Assembly (NCBI RefSeq): GCF_965638725.1
Contig: NC_134954.1
Span: 4,025,001 to 4,089,000, forward strand
DNA length: 64,000 bases
Direction of reading: 5' to 3'
Origin: Aptenodytes patagonicus
Lineage: Eukaryota; Chordata; Aves; Sphenisciformes; Spheniscidae
Below the pieces are notes generated by a model. That model had not been told where the DNA came from. It ran no database searches and was given only the letters and a program-made list of their open reading frames with translations. This document shows positions 23,931 through 35,762 of the stretch, in pieces. Made by a program: the position numbers and the translations under genes. Each line of letters begins with the position of its first letter. Position 1 is the stretch's first letter.

Positions 23931-26900
23931 CTTTAAAAACAAGGAAGGAAAACAGACTAACAAAAGACAAAAAAACCCATGTGAACACAACAGATAACAA
24001 TAAGGGCAGATATGAATCAGCCTCAGGAAAGAGGAGCTTTGGGAAAAAACCTTGACTCCTAGTTACACGCTACAGGTAGCTCACTGCCTAGCTGGAAACC
24101 AGGCCCCGGGTTATTAGACATAGCCCATAAAAGCTGGGTACGAGGCTTCCCCCTTTCAGTGCCTTGTTTGCCTCTTTTTCCTCCTCTTTTTTTAATGCTG
24201 AGATACCCATGTAATCAGCACTCTTAGACAAATTCCAGGTCTTTTTCCTTGCTCCTTGGGCTTACATATTGGTACTTAATTTAGCTTATTGTGTAGATTA
24301 CAATAGGAATGCTGAAAATACACCTCTTTCCAGGCCTCTTCTAGTGTCTAGACAATAAATCACACTGTCCCTTCATCTCCTTATTTTGCCAACCCAGGAG
24401 CAACACATACAAGTCAAGCCAACTCCCGTTTTCTACACAGAACTGCCCCTACCACAGCCAGTATTTAAATCAAAACTGGGGCCCCCAACGATGTATCCGG
24501 CTCCATCTAACGAAGAGCAACACATCTCTCCCTGCCGACATACCGATTTCCCTCTCAAACAGCCAAGCACACAAAGCAGTGGTTCACCGTGCAGAAATCC
24601 CAGCATTAATGAGTCTGTTATTTAAAACTCTGAACTAATTTTTTTTTTTTTAAATACGACCCTAGTGCTACATTCAACTGAGCAAAGTCTCCAAGATCTA
24701 AAGGCACAAGTAGCGGTGCCTTGGTTTCCTTTATGCAGAAGATCACTCTCACTGGTAGAAATACGCATTCATGCTTTAAAACCCCACTGACGCCAACGTA
24801 CAATAAAAATAAGGCTGACTAGAAAATGAGGAAAAAATTAATTTGCACTGATAGAGAAACCCACCCACATCACTTCCAAGTAAGTAACAACAACTGTTGG
24901 GAGGGAGACAAAAAAATCCAGCCTTCGGACAATTGCAGGAAGAGAGCGAAGAGAAGAGCGCAAGTGCTCAAAACATTGAAACGCTCTAGATGAGCTCTGA
25001 ACAACACAATTTTACTAAAACGTGGAAAAGGAAACGACGCATCAGCTCTTTGCTACAGGGCAGGGGCAAGCAGTCATCTGCCTTCCTGCACGTGAGGAAA
25101 AAGGGAAAACACTGAAACTAAGAAAGGTCACCGGGGCTCGGTTTGTAGCTGGAAGCACGAGCTGCATTTCAGGGTCCCTGTTCTGGTAGGAGACAATGGT
25201 GCTGGGCACGGCAGAGACGCCTGGCACGGCCACGGCGGCAGCGTGCTGAAGCAAGGCACCACCCCTGCGGTACCGCCTTAGGGTCAGGCAAACGAGCAGA
25301 GACCCGTAAGAGTCAAAGCGGGTAAATACGAGTGAACGTAAACACGGTGGCGGGGGAAAGCAATCCTCACCCTGCACACGCAGCGGTGGGGCCGCGGTGG
25401 GTGAAAGCGGCAGCTTCGTGGCCAGCAGCAGCCCGAAACAACGGTATTACTAAGGGAGGAATAGGGAAGGAAACAGAAAATATTGTACGGCAACATATAA
25501 ATCCACAGCGCATCTGTATGTTGAGTAGTATGTGCTGTTCTAGCCAGCCTTTAATAAAATGGATGCGGAGATTTAGGGAGAAAGCAGGAGGAGGAAGAGA
25601 CGAGTAATGAAAGAAGCCACTTCAGTGAGAGACGCAAGCAGACGAGGACCTTCGGCCTAGAGAAGGAACCGTGGCAGACTATGCTATAGATCTACAAGGT
25701 TATGAATTGCATCAGGAGGGTAAAAGGGCAGTCATAGGCTAAAGTACCCTCCAAAAAAGCAGCCGGGGGATAAACTGCAGCTAGCAACACCCATTTCCAA
25801 ACAAGCGAGGAAACACTTCTCCCCACAGTGTGTTGTTAAGCCGGCCACAAGGCAACGTGACATCACAAGTTTTTAGGGATTCAGAAGGTGACTGAGTACA
25901 CGGATTTACCAGACTGCTAGGGGCTGGGTGATGAGTTCAGGGATGCAGAGCATGTGCATTTTTCGCAACCGCCGAGCTACCTGAACCAGCCACCCCCTCG
26001 CCTGCCAGCGCTCGTTCCACCATGCCTCCCCTCCCACGAGCAGGCTCACCCCACCTGCACGCTCGCCCCGTGCACTACGCTCGCTCCCTGGATGATGACC
26101 CCCTTGGGCTGCTCCTACACGGCAGCCCCGGTACCTGCCCTCTGTTTCCCCTTCTCCCACGGAGCAGAGGACCCGGTCGCTCCTCCACCAGTAAACCGTT
26201 TATCTTCACGAGCGCCAAGAGGGAGCGAGCGCAGGTTGGCGCTGCTTTCCTTGCACAGTCCCATCGATCACTACAGGCTCGCGCAGCTCTCGGCCCCCAT
26301 CCCCACTCGAATCGCATCAGCCCGGCTGTTTAAAATCCCGTGGGGGCAGCAGCACTGTAGTGATGTAGATAAAGTACCAGTAACGTGAACTCTCTCAGAG
26401 GAGCTGTACAGAGCAAGGGCTGGTGAGCCAGGAGGAGTGGGGGTTAGGAAACGATGCAGACACCACATCTCCCTCCAGCTCCTACTGTAGCCAGTGGGAG
26501 CCAAACTGGTTTCCAGATGGGCAGGCGCCTCCCACGGAGACTCCGGAAGGTGACCAGCATCTCTCCTGTGCAGAGCTGGGATCTGATGCAGCTGCCATCC
26601 ATTTCAAGCGTCACCAGGTTTTACAACAGCCAAGAAACTGAGCCTAGGCACAAAAAGGGCCAAATCCTGAACCCTGCCACCACGCCGTGTTTCCTCGGTG
26701 AGCGGCGCGCTTGCTGGGGTGGGATGGGCTCTATCACAGGATGGGCACCTGTGAGCTCTATCTGATGGAGCTGCCTGGAGAACAGTTTTAGGCCTGGTTC
26801 TTGGACCCGTAAGCTCTCCGGCAGCTCCAGGTCAGGGGCACCCACCACTCCTACCACGAGGAGCATGAGATGAACTGAACATCAGCCTTGCCTGAACCCC

Positions 26901-28544
26901 TCCTTCGGAGGGCAGCCCCACCATCCTGGCTAAGCACTGTCCAGTAGAGAAGCGCTCTGCTCCTCTTCCACTTTTCTTTGGCATCAAAACGTCCACGGGG
27001 AAGGGTTCAACCCAGGCTCCCCAACCTCGGACAAGGGTATTCTCATGCCCTCACTTTTGTCTCCAGCCTACTGCCCCCCTAAACCTCGGGGTAAAGCTAG
27101 GATGCCATGACCATCCTAGCTGCAGCCTGGTGAGTTTAGACCTCCTCATCCACTGCTTTTCTCAGAGGCACCAAGAAGTTCTCGGGTTGGAAAGGGATGA
27201 CTGCCACCAGAGCAAAGTGCTGGCTTTTGCTGGATCTTGGAAGAAAAGGGAAGTGCTGGTTTCACTCCGATCCCCGAATGCAATGAGTCCTTGCCTTCCT
27301 CTCTGCTTCCCCTTCCCCCAGCTTTCCAGTCTGGCTGCCAAACGGAAAAGCACATTATTCATAGTGACCTACTGAATACGCCAAGAAAGATTTCCTTAAG
27401 AGATTAGAAAAATAGCAGTTCAATCTTATGTGGAAAGTCACTCTGCTGAGGGGAGGAGGAGGGGAAATATTCTGATATGGTACTCAAAAAAATATACCAG
27501 AGCACCATTCCCACCTGATAGTGACTGGCCACACAGCAGAACGTACAGCAGGCTGCTGGGGCAGTCCAGCTTTGTGTAAGAGCACCTGAAATACGAATAT
27601 TTGTATCTACCACCAATATACACACGAGAGTAAGCCCCGCCTAAAATAAAGTCCAAACACAAACAACTAACAAACGCTTTATTGTGCGAAGCCTCAGAGA
27701 ATATTACCTGCTATGTGTTTAAAATCTTACGGCGGAAAGGCATGGCAAAATAATTAAAAATTCCTTTTCATGATGAATTCTTAAGATGTGCTTAGTCCTC
27801 CGCCGTGCTCGGAGCCCTTCGCTCCAGCTGACACCAGCAAGACTGATGATGCATCACAGGATTTAATAAGTTCATAGTAACATCTGTAAGGAAGTTACTT
27901 TAGAAGGATTTAGGCTTTGTATACTAGCACATAATTAACTTCAGAGAGACTGGGTGTGAATTACCTAGGCATCTCGGGAGCAGGCCTCATTAAATCCACA
28001 CAATGTCTTGGGCTTACTAACTTTTTTAAAAGACTTTTTTTTTTTGTGTTATGCCAATCTCAAGCTCGTCCTGTAACAAGGACAAAAATACTAAATTAAC
28101 CTGCTAGACGAAAATTATCTACAGCATAGACAGCCCTGAGACGAAAATCAGGATTAAGGTCTTACTTGAATACAAAAAACTTTTCAAAGAGTTTGTCTCT
28201 TGCTCCAAACCTTGTGACTCCAACTCATCATCACTTCGGAGGAAAGTAAAACCCCAATGATGAAAAGAGGGAAAAAAAAAAATCATCTAACCTGTTGCAT
28301 TTATTTAAGTAGACTTCTCTCCCGAATAGTTCTTGCTTCCTCTTTTTAACCAGCTAACAAAGAGTAGGAATGCAGCAGACACAGAAAATACAGAGAGCTC
28401 CACCACACACAGCAAATCAGGATCCAAGCACATACACACACAAAACAAAAAAAGAAGGGAAAAAAGAAGAAAAAAAAAGAAAAAAATACGGTTAGAAAGA
28501 GGAGAAGGAGGGGGAAGCTCGCTGCAGGCTGCAGCCTGTCTTAC
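23931..28544 (-). other. FAM124B: Likely 5' intron of FAM124B; no other gene seen
   Basis: If the exon at 28,545 belongs to FAM124B, this is intronic. It holds mixed unique sequence. 25.95-26.35 kb is GC-rich with pyrimidine tracts. 27.65-28.03 kb is AT-rich with TAATTA-type motifs, and 28.44-28.49 kb is a purine (A/G) tract. I see no recognisable coding exon or transposon. Confidence 0.5.
28440..28494. repeat. Purine-rich low-complexity tract
   Basis: An almost uninterrupted A/G run (AAAAGAAG-type units) on the plus strand, immediately downstream (in FAM124B direction) of the candidate first exon. Confidence 0.75.
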
Positions 28545-28671
28545 CTCGCAGAGCTACCAGGAGGGCTGACCCTCGGCTGCTGCTGGGAGTCGCAGCTCCG
28601 ACCTGGCAGCAGCATCGGCGCGGCAGGCTGCAACTCCTCCCAGTGACGGGACACAGCGACTTGAGACTCCT
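28545..28671 (-). CDS. Candidate first (or leader) exon of FAM124B
   Basis: Ends in a strong donor GCGAG|GTAAGACAGG. The first ATG after an in-frame stop lies at 28,613-28,615, in context GCGCCGATGC, and opens MLLPGRSCDSQQQPRVSPPG before the splice with two bases left over. Joined to 23,930 the frame continues through the candidate exon into FAM124B, giving a model of about 551 residues. Joined directly to 23,292 the same ATG makes a short upstream frame that stops just past the FAM124B ATG. The 5' boundary given is an acceptor-like site (TTTCTCACGGCAG). If this is a first exon, transcription would start somewhere to the right. Confidence 0.45.
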
Positions 28672-29994
28672 GCCGTGAGAAACACTACGCTAGGAGATGC
28701 ACAGGCAAGATAGGGTTTCAAGACTCACGGGAGATAAAATGCAAACTAAAATGAGAGAGGTTCCTCCTGACACTCGGCCGCAGCGGCTGGGGAAACAGGC
28801 ATCCTTGTGGCAGTGCAGTGTGCCATCACAGGGACAGCTAGGATCAAATCACATTTTCCCTGTACGCTTAGTGACTGTATTTATGAAAGTAAAGCAAGTA
28901 AGTTATCCTCAAGCAACGCAGACTTTGGTGCAAGTGCAAGGCTGGGAGAGCAGCACTGAAACACAGAGACGAGGGAGACCGCTGGCAATGGACCAAACCA
29001 TGACCCCGCCAAAGCCCATGTTAAAACTGCCACAAGCTTTGAGGCAATCAAGCTTTTACCATCGGCACCTGAATGATCTCTCACAAAAAAGAGAGCCTGG
29101 ACTGGGGATTGAGTGTCCAAATCCATACCGACTTCAGCAGGATCTTGGAAACCTCATATTAAACCGGAGTTATTGCAGTGATACAAACCAGGCTGATATC
29201 ACAGCTGCCAACCCCAAACAAGCTCCCGTTCTGCGTAACCAGAGGGAAAGGCAACGGGGAGAGAGGATGCCGCTGCAGTCCGTAACGGTGTCGGGCAAGA
29301 GCCCGTCCGCTGATAGCACCGACTGTGCAGCAACGCCGCCCTCCCTCCAGCCCCTCTTCTGTGCTCTATGGGGTGCACGGGATCCAGCGGCAAGACAAGG
29401 GTCAGGGAGAGGAACAAAGAACCTCTGTGTACCTGAAGCCTGAGTCAGCTTTCCCACTCCTGATGCCCTAGGACGCCCGAAACACGTGTGGTTGTATAGG
29501 TGCCTTTGACATACGCTGGCCTCCCTCCAGTTACACGGCTGATGGCCACTACAGCCACACGCAAGGGAAATCGCGAAGAAAGCACGAACAGCAGAGGGTC
29601 ATTCAGATGGACTGCCTTCCTGAGCTGCACTTCCCAAGCAGTGTGAACACAGGGAAAAGTAGAAAGCCTTCCAAATAAGCGCACGTAACCAAAGATGCAC
29701 AAGTTCCTTTGCAGAAACTCCCGCACGGTTCAGGCCTCGGCAGTCAGGTTCCCATACCGACTGCTACCGGCGGCGTGCCCTGGCTTGCAGCAATGGGCAC
29801 GCACTGCGTGCCCCAAAAAGCTGCAAAATATGCTTTGCCCTTTATAGCTTCCTATTAGTAACAAATATGTCGTAAAAAAGTATAACATGTCCTCGCCTGG
29901 CTACAGACATCCCACGGCAGCCACAAACACACAGTTTGTGAGATTTGGATTTATACAACCTGATTGAGGCAGCTTTTGTATTCAGCTCCAACCA

Positions 29995-30316
29995 ACTTAA
30001 AGGGGGCTTATAAAAAAGGTGGCGGCAAACATTTTAGCAGGGCCTGTTGCGACAGGACAAGGGGGAATGGCTTTAAACTGAAGGGGGGTAGATTTAGACT
30101 AGATATAAGGGAGACATTTTTTATGCTGGGGGTGGTGAAGCACTGGCCCAGGTTGCCCAGAGAGGTGGTGGATGCCCCATCCCTGGAAACCTTCAAGGTC
30201 AGGTTGGACGGGGCTCTGAGCAACCTGATCTAGTTGAAGATGTCCCTGCCCACGGCAGGGGGGTTGGACTAGATGAGCTTTAGAGGTCCCTTCCAACCCA
30301 AACTATTCTATGAATC
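29995..30316 (+). mobile_element. CR1 LINE, truncated 3' end
   Basis: Sense-strand CR1 3' end: 'TTAAAGGGGGCTTATAAAAA', then 'GACAAGGGGGAATGGCTTTA', then 'GATGCCCCATCCCTGGAAAC', then 'TCCCTTCCAACCCAAACTAT' and the tail TCTATGAATCT. The open frame GFKLKGGRFRLDIRETFFMLGVVKHWPRLP is the conserved C-terminal piece of CR1 sequence. It is 5'-truncated near 29,995 and is homologous to the inverted copy at 13.66 kb. Confidence 0.95.
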
Positions 30317-33300
30317 TAAATCTGGGCTATGTGTCCTCAGCACGTTATGGGGCACTTCCAGACAGATAGATTCTTCCTCATTTTTCAGTTTCGTTAAAAT
30401 ACTTCAAAAAAACCAAACCCAAAGCACTCCATACACACAACCAAGATCCACTAAACATAACGAGCCAATAGGAGGTTATATCAGAAATTAGTATTAGAAA
30501 ACAAAGAGCCAAACTCTAGCACCGACCCGAGATGGCATCTTTGGGAGCCCTCTGCCCACATCCCCAGCATCAACCCCACTCCCACCCAGGTCAGTGTGGG
30601 ACGAGGGGGGAGTCAGCTTGCCTACATGTGAATTTAAGTGCCTAGCTTCACGGACTCATTTCTGAAGGATTTAACCTAGCAATTTTTATATAAATTACAC
30701 TTCGGTTAAAAACCTTCCAGAAAAACAGGCACATCTCGGCAAAACCAAGACTTGCAGGGCCCAGTGAAGTGTTTATTTAATCAGCTTACATTTAGCGTGG
30801 TTGAAGACAACTCAAGGCAAAATTCTTGGAAGGCCAGCAGCAGATGCCGAGAGCAACTGCACCCTACCGAGCGTTAATAAAAGCAAGTCACCAGGAGATG
30901 GTGAGCTTGCCAACGAGTCCAAGCTCCAGCTTAAGGAACAAGTCAGACCTACGCGGTGTGAAGGCTTCTAATTACTCCCTTTCCCGAGGACAACCCTCCT
31001 GAGATACAGAACGATACACCCCAAATTCTAATTAAAAAAACCAGCCTTGGCCTGGATCCCACATTATGTTGGAATTGCAGATTTACATAATTAAGTTGAT
31101 AACAAGTGCTGTGACAGACAAGCTGCAGGAGATTATTAGCCTCATCTTTAACAGAATTTCAAAAGAAGCAATATCCAAACATCGAACAAGTATTAGCAGA
31201 AGTGGCTCGCAAGGTCGAAGGAACTCAGGCGCTACTGGGATTTGGGGCATGCCCTAGCAAACTTTGCAAAGAGAAAGCTGCACATGAACTCAAAAGCCAC
31301 AGTAAGGCGCTATCAGGCTCTAACGTGGCTTCACTTTGAGGACTTCAGGACTTCCATTCCCATTGTGGTTTTTTCCTCTCAAGAACAGGGCCGCTAAAGG
31401 CTATTCATAAACAGCGAATGGAAGTTACACCTACTGGTGGATCCCCCTTTCCTTCCGGCTTCTCCTCAGGCAAACGGGAGCGCGTAGCTCCCAGACCATC
31501 ATCTCTCCAGAAAATTTCCTCATCTCGGTCACAGCTAATGCAGGTCAGCAGTTCCAGGACAAGGAGGTGAAACAGGCCCCTCTCTCCTGAACAGCAATAC
31601 GCCTTCTTGCTTTAGGATAAACAGCCGCTGAGAGCAGGCTGACTATGTCAGGCTGTCTGGAGACCCAGGCAGATATTGCTGTGTTAGTTACAGTCACATC
31701 ACGCTTGCAAGATCTTCTCTGCAAGCAAAAACTATATGAGAACAAAGGTCAGATTGTGTTTGGTATCAGAAGACTCAAGGACCAGAAGTACCTGCCTGAA
31801 CCTCACGGCCTTAGCGTGGCATGAGGCACAAATATTATGCTGCAGAACCACAGTTTGTCAGTGCACTTCCTAAAACAGCCGGGCTGTCCTTGAAAAACCT
31901 GGCTTAATTTCAAAGGTTGTAAAAATAAAGAAATTCACGTTAGATGTAAATACAATGATAAGCTCCTTAAAGCAAGAACCAATGCTGTGTCCTTCCACAT
32001 ACCGGGTAAATACAATTGAGGCTCCAGGTACTAACCTAATGAGAATAATAAATAACTAAGATTGAAAACAAGAGGGTAAAAAACCCTCCAGACCAAAGAT
32101 GATCCTAACAGCCCACCTAGAGAGAAAGCGTAAGTGTCCCCAGGTAGTAAGACCACATCTACACTAGATTTTCAGAGCACAATTGTTACTGCAGTTACAA
32201 TGCAGAAGATGCCAAAGAAGCTAAAGATGCTGGAAGTGCAGAAGTAGAGTGATTTGAGAACCCGGGGCACACCTCCTACCCTTTGGAATAGTATTTTCAC
32301 TCGTTTCTGTCTATTATTCACCAATTCCTAGCTAAAACCTCATTTTTCTGTTGCTCTTCACTTCCTGATTTTATTACCTGAGCAGATTGAGTGTAAAATA
32401 TTATTCCATGTTGATATTATTCTGTATCACAACACACAGACCAAACCGACAGACAAGTGCAGAGCAGTGCAGTTTCAGACGTCACTCCCTCACCTGGGTT
32501 CCAGCTCAGAAAAGACTAGCAGTAGGCTCAATTTGAATCGAGACTTCCTAGAACTAGAGTTCATACTCGCTTCTTCGTGAAATCTGCTTTCCCTGGAGGA
32601 ATGCAGTTCCCAGCTTCACCCAAGAGTGCAATGAGTAGCAATTCCTTCGAGGGAACAAGCAACTGAGAGCTCTCTCTTTGCCGAGCACCCAGCACTAAAT
32701 CATGCAGCCTGGGACTTGGGATGAATTCCTACAGATTTCAACAGGCATTTTTCCCAGTGAAGGCTGAGAGACACAAATCGAACCACAGCAACGGCGCTGG
32801 TCAACGTGCTGTTATTGGAGCACCGCTCATACGAGACTTTAGTGTTGTACAGTGTCAGCAGGAGGAAAGCACCCACGGTGAAGACGCATGAAACAGGGCT
32901 CTTGGAAAGGCTCGGTGTTAAAGAAACCAGCGCATACCTTTGTTCTCAGCACCTTCGTTTGGAGCGTTAGTGCTGCCCCTACCTTCCAGACGCCACCCAG
33001 TGAGTATCACAAAGGCACCCGAGCAGTTCAAGAAAACCGCACCGTCAGCGCGATTCTGCCCAGTGCGGCGCTTGGCGTTAAGAGCCTCTGTGAACTGCAA
33101 AATTGCAGTTGATTATTAAAACACATCACTCAAAGAACATGAAACATGCACAGGAGATACCGTGCGTTTCCAAGAGCTCAGGAAATATTCCTTTTGGGAG
33201 AGCTAAATCCCTCCCTGATTTCCATAATACATGTTTCCCTATGAAGGTTATTACTAGTGAGCCCAAGTGCTGTCATATCACGTAACTGCAGACCAACTGC

Positions 33301-33860
33301 TGGAACAACGGAGCTCAAGACACCGGGATTTCGGTCTAGACAGGGTTTGTTAGTATTTTCCTATTCATTTCCTTAAAACCCACTCCAAGTTCCTGACGCA
33401 CGAGACTCGCAGTACGTGCTGCGTCTCACAGGTTACCCCAGCTCCGTAACGCTCATCCAAAGAGGCGGTCACACTAGATAGAAGGGAAAATAAATGAGCA
33501 GATAATAAATAATAAGCGTAACAAATATATTTATCACCGCCAACTAATCCACGCGCTTTCTGTGGCCTTTGGAAGACCCTTGAAGTTTTTCCCGCTTGTA
33601 AGAAACACCTTCAGGAAATAAAATCTGGCATCACAACTTAAAAAGACGTCCCGTGACTAGGTGGGAAACTCACGACTTTCAGATTCCATTTCCAGACCCA
33701 ACGCTCTTTCGCCGCGTCACCCGACGTCGCGCGTGTGACTCTCAGCCCTCGTTTGCCTCATCCTTCGACAGGTCACCCCAAACGGGAAGAGAAGTCGCTT
33801 TTCCCGCCCCCACCCACGCTGCTCCAAAACACATTCCTCGAAGTTTCGACTCGGAAACTT

Positions 33861-33877
33861 GGGGGGGGGGGGGGGGG
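33861..33877. repeat. G17 homopolymer
   Basis: Seventeen G on the plus strand at the left edge of the CpG island. Confidence 0.9.
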
Positions 33878-33938
33878 CAGCTTGTTGAAGACGTTTCTGG
33901 ATGCTTAAGAGAGCTTTGGTCAAGGCAAGGAAAAGAAA

Positions 33939-33956
33939 GGGGGGGGGGGGGGGGGG
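33939..33956. repeat. G18 homopolymer
   Basis: Eighteen G on the plus strand, following an AAAAGAAA stretch, inside the CpG island. Confidence 0.9.
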
Positions 33957-34269
33957 AAGGAAAGAGGAAAGCTTACTGACAAGCCCTGTGCAGAGGAAAG
34001 CAGGTGGCTGGCACCCTGAGCACCGGGCGGCCAGTGCCGCCCACCCCCCCGCCCGCTCACCGGGCGCCCCGGTCCCCCGCGGCCGGTTACCGGGGTGGGG
34101 AGGGGGAGGACGGGACCCGGCCTCCCGCCTGCAGGCCCTGCCGCACCGCCCCCGCCCGGGTGACGGCTGCCGGGCAGGGCTCCCCCCCTCGGGCCCCGGG
34201 GCGGCCGAGGGCAGCGGCGGCGGCTGCCGGGCGGCGGCGGGGGCTCCCCCCCGTCTCCCACAGGCCGAA

Positions 34270-34272
<3 letters not shown>

Positions 34273-34306
<34 letters not shown>
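34273..34306. repeat. G34 homopolymer
   Basis: Thirty-four consecutive G on the plus strand, followed by CCGGGCCCC. It has strong G-quadruplex potential; the true length may differ from the assembled one. Confidence 0.9.
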
Positions 34307-34308
<2 letters not shown>

Positions 34309-35156
34309 GGGCCCCAGCGCCCCCCCCTCCCCCCCGCTCCGAGGCCGGCCCGGCTGGAGCGTTTGGCCGTTTCCCCTCACCCCGCCGCGGGAGCGGGGGA
34401 CCGAGCCCACCCGCGTGCTCCGGAGCGGCCTCTCCCGGGGCCGCGCTCCGGTGCTCGGCGCGCCCGTGTGGCTTCGCCGCGGGGCCGCGCCGCAGGCCCC
34501 ACTCGTTTCACTCGACCTGTGAGAAGACGAAGGGCCAGTTGGCAGAGCCTCGGCTGCGTTGCTGGCGCCAGTGTCACGACTTCGGGCGTTCGAAGCGGTT
34601 TATGTACTGCAGGCTCTGCTTTTTTGGTTACCATCTGAACACCTGATGAATACAAGTTACTAAACCCACATTTTGCACAAGGTTTGACAATGCCCACCCA
34701 CAATCGCGGAAGAAGTTTTGCTCCACGCGCCTCCCTGGCCCTCCCCAGAGATGCGCCTTCCTCCCTGCACAACCGCCGACAGGCTGCGGCGAACAGCGGA
34801 ACAGCCCCTCGCCGCGCACACCCGTCACGCCGCTGCCTAAACATTTCTTTCCCGAGCGCGCACGGTACACTGCACCACCTTCGCTTTAGCTTCGGCTTCT
34901 GACAGATCAAACATCAGTGCCCTGCCAGCACTGGAGGGATAAGGCATTCGGTACGTTGCTCGAAGAGGAGGAACAGAATAGCAGTCATTAAGACTGGAGG
35001 GTTCATCAGCGTCTGTTGTACCTGGAATAAAAGCTAAGTTTTGAACTGCAGGAGAAAGAATAATTAATAAAATGTCATCGCTCTACGTTCAAATGTTCTT
35101 TCTTTTCCTATCCAGAAACTTCCGTGTTCATCTCAATGACATTAAACGCATTAGCT

Positions 35157-35187
35157 CCCACGGACTCACTCCCACGGACTCACTCCC
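35157..35187. repeat. 14-bp tandem duplication
   Basis: CCCACGGACTCACT occurs twice in succession, followed by a partial third copy. Confidence 0.85.
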
Positions 35188-35580
35188 CATCAAAGTTCCA
35201 GTTTTGGAGGAGAAATGAAGAAAAGAGCAAGACCCTGACTGAAGTGAAGCTGTTTTATAAACTGGACACATACTAATGCCAACACAGCAGCGCCTTCCCG
35301 CAGCGAGAGGTCCGGTGGCATCAGTAAGGTTACACCGAGCGTACGCACCGCCGCGCGTCGGGGGAACCTGCTGCTCTCAGGGAGACCACCACACCCACAG
35401 AACGTAAGCCAGGTTGCGCTGATGTGGGTGTTGTTGCGCACCGCCTAATCATCACAGCTGTTCGTTAAAGGTGTGCCACTATTTCCATTTAAAACAGCAT
35501 CTTTACATTTTTACATTAACTTTCACCTCTGCCATGCCAGATAGGTTAAACATTTAAACGTGCCAGTTTGGTTAAACATT

Positions 35581-35762
35581 GGAAGAGGCTGCCCAGGGAA
35601 GTGGTGGAGTCCCCATCCCTGGAGGTATTTAAAAGACGTGTAGATGAGGCACTTAGGGACATGGTTTAGTGGGCATGGTGGTGTTGGGTCGACGGTTGGA
35701 CTCGCTGATCTTAGAGGTCTTTTCCAACCTCAATGATTCTATGATTCTGTGATTCTATGATA
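35581..35762 (+). mobile_element. CR1 LINE 3' end, different subfamily
   Basis: Starts with GGAAGAGGCTGCCCAGGGAA, passes through 'GGAGGTATTTAAAAGACGTG' and 'TTAGGGACATGGTTTAGTGG', and ends with TTTTCCAACCTCAATGATTC and repeated ATTCTATGATTCTGTGATTCTATGAT. The 'KRRVDEALRD' region and the tail identify an avian CR1 subfamily distinct from the two copies at 13.66 and 30.0 kb. Confidence 0.93.

Larger units (their letters stand above)
33700..34900. promoter_or_regulatory. CpG island without an assigned transcript
   Basis: Dense C+G with many CpG (for example GCGCCCCGGTCCCCCGCGGC and GGCCGCGCTCCGGTGCTCGGCGCG), GC-box-like GGGGCGG/CCGCCC elements and three G homopolymers. It lies about 5 kb upstream of the candidate FAM124B leader exon and 5 kb downstream of the CUL3 stop codon. 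This is where a minus-strand FAM124B promoter could sit. Donor-like sites occur on the minus strand (GAAAGTC|GTGAGT at about 33,670; CCCG|GTGAGC at about 34,056). No transcription start can be fixed from sequence alone. Confidence 0.65.

Noticed and set aside
32888-33112. Exon-like segments on both strands near 32.9-33.1 kb
   Set aside because: Donor- and acceptor-like sites exist on each strand, but the minus frame does not fit the phase of neighbouring candidate exons and the peptide is unrecognised.
33901-34910. 245-codon plus and 177-codon minus frames in the CpG island
   Set aside because: They read through G homopolymers as poly-Gly or are Arg/Pro/Ala-rich, as expected for a CpG island. 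No domain is seen.
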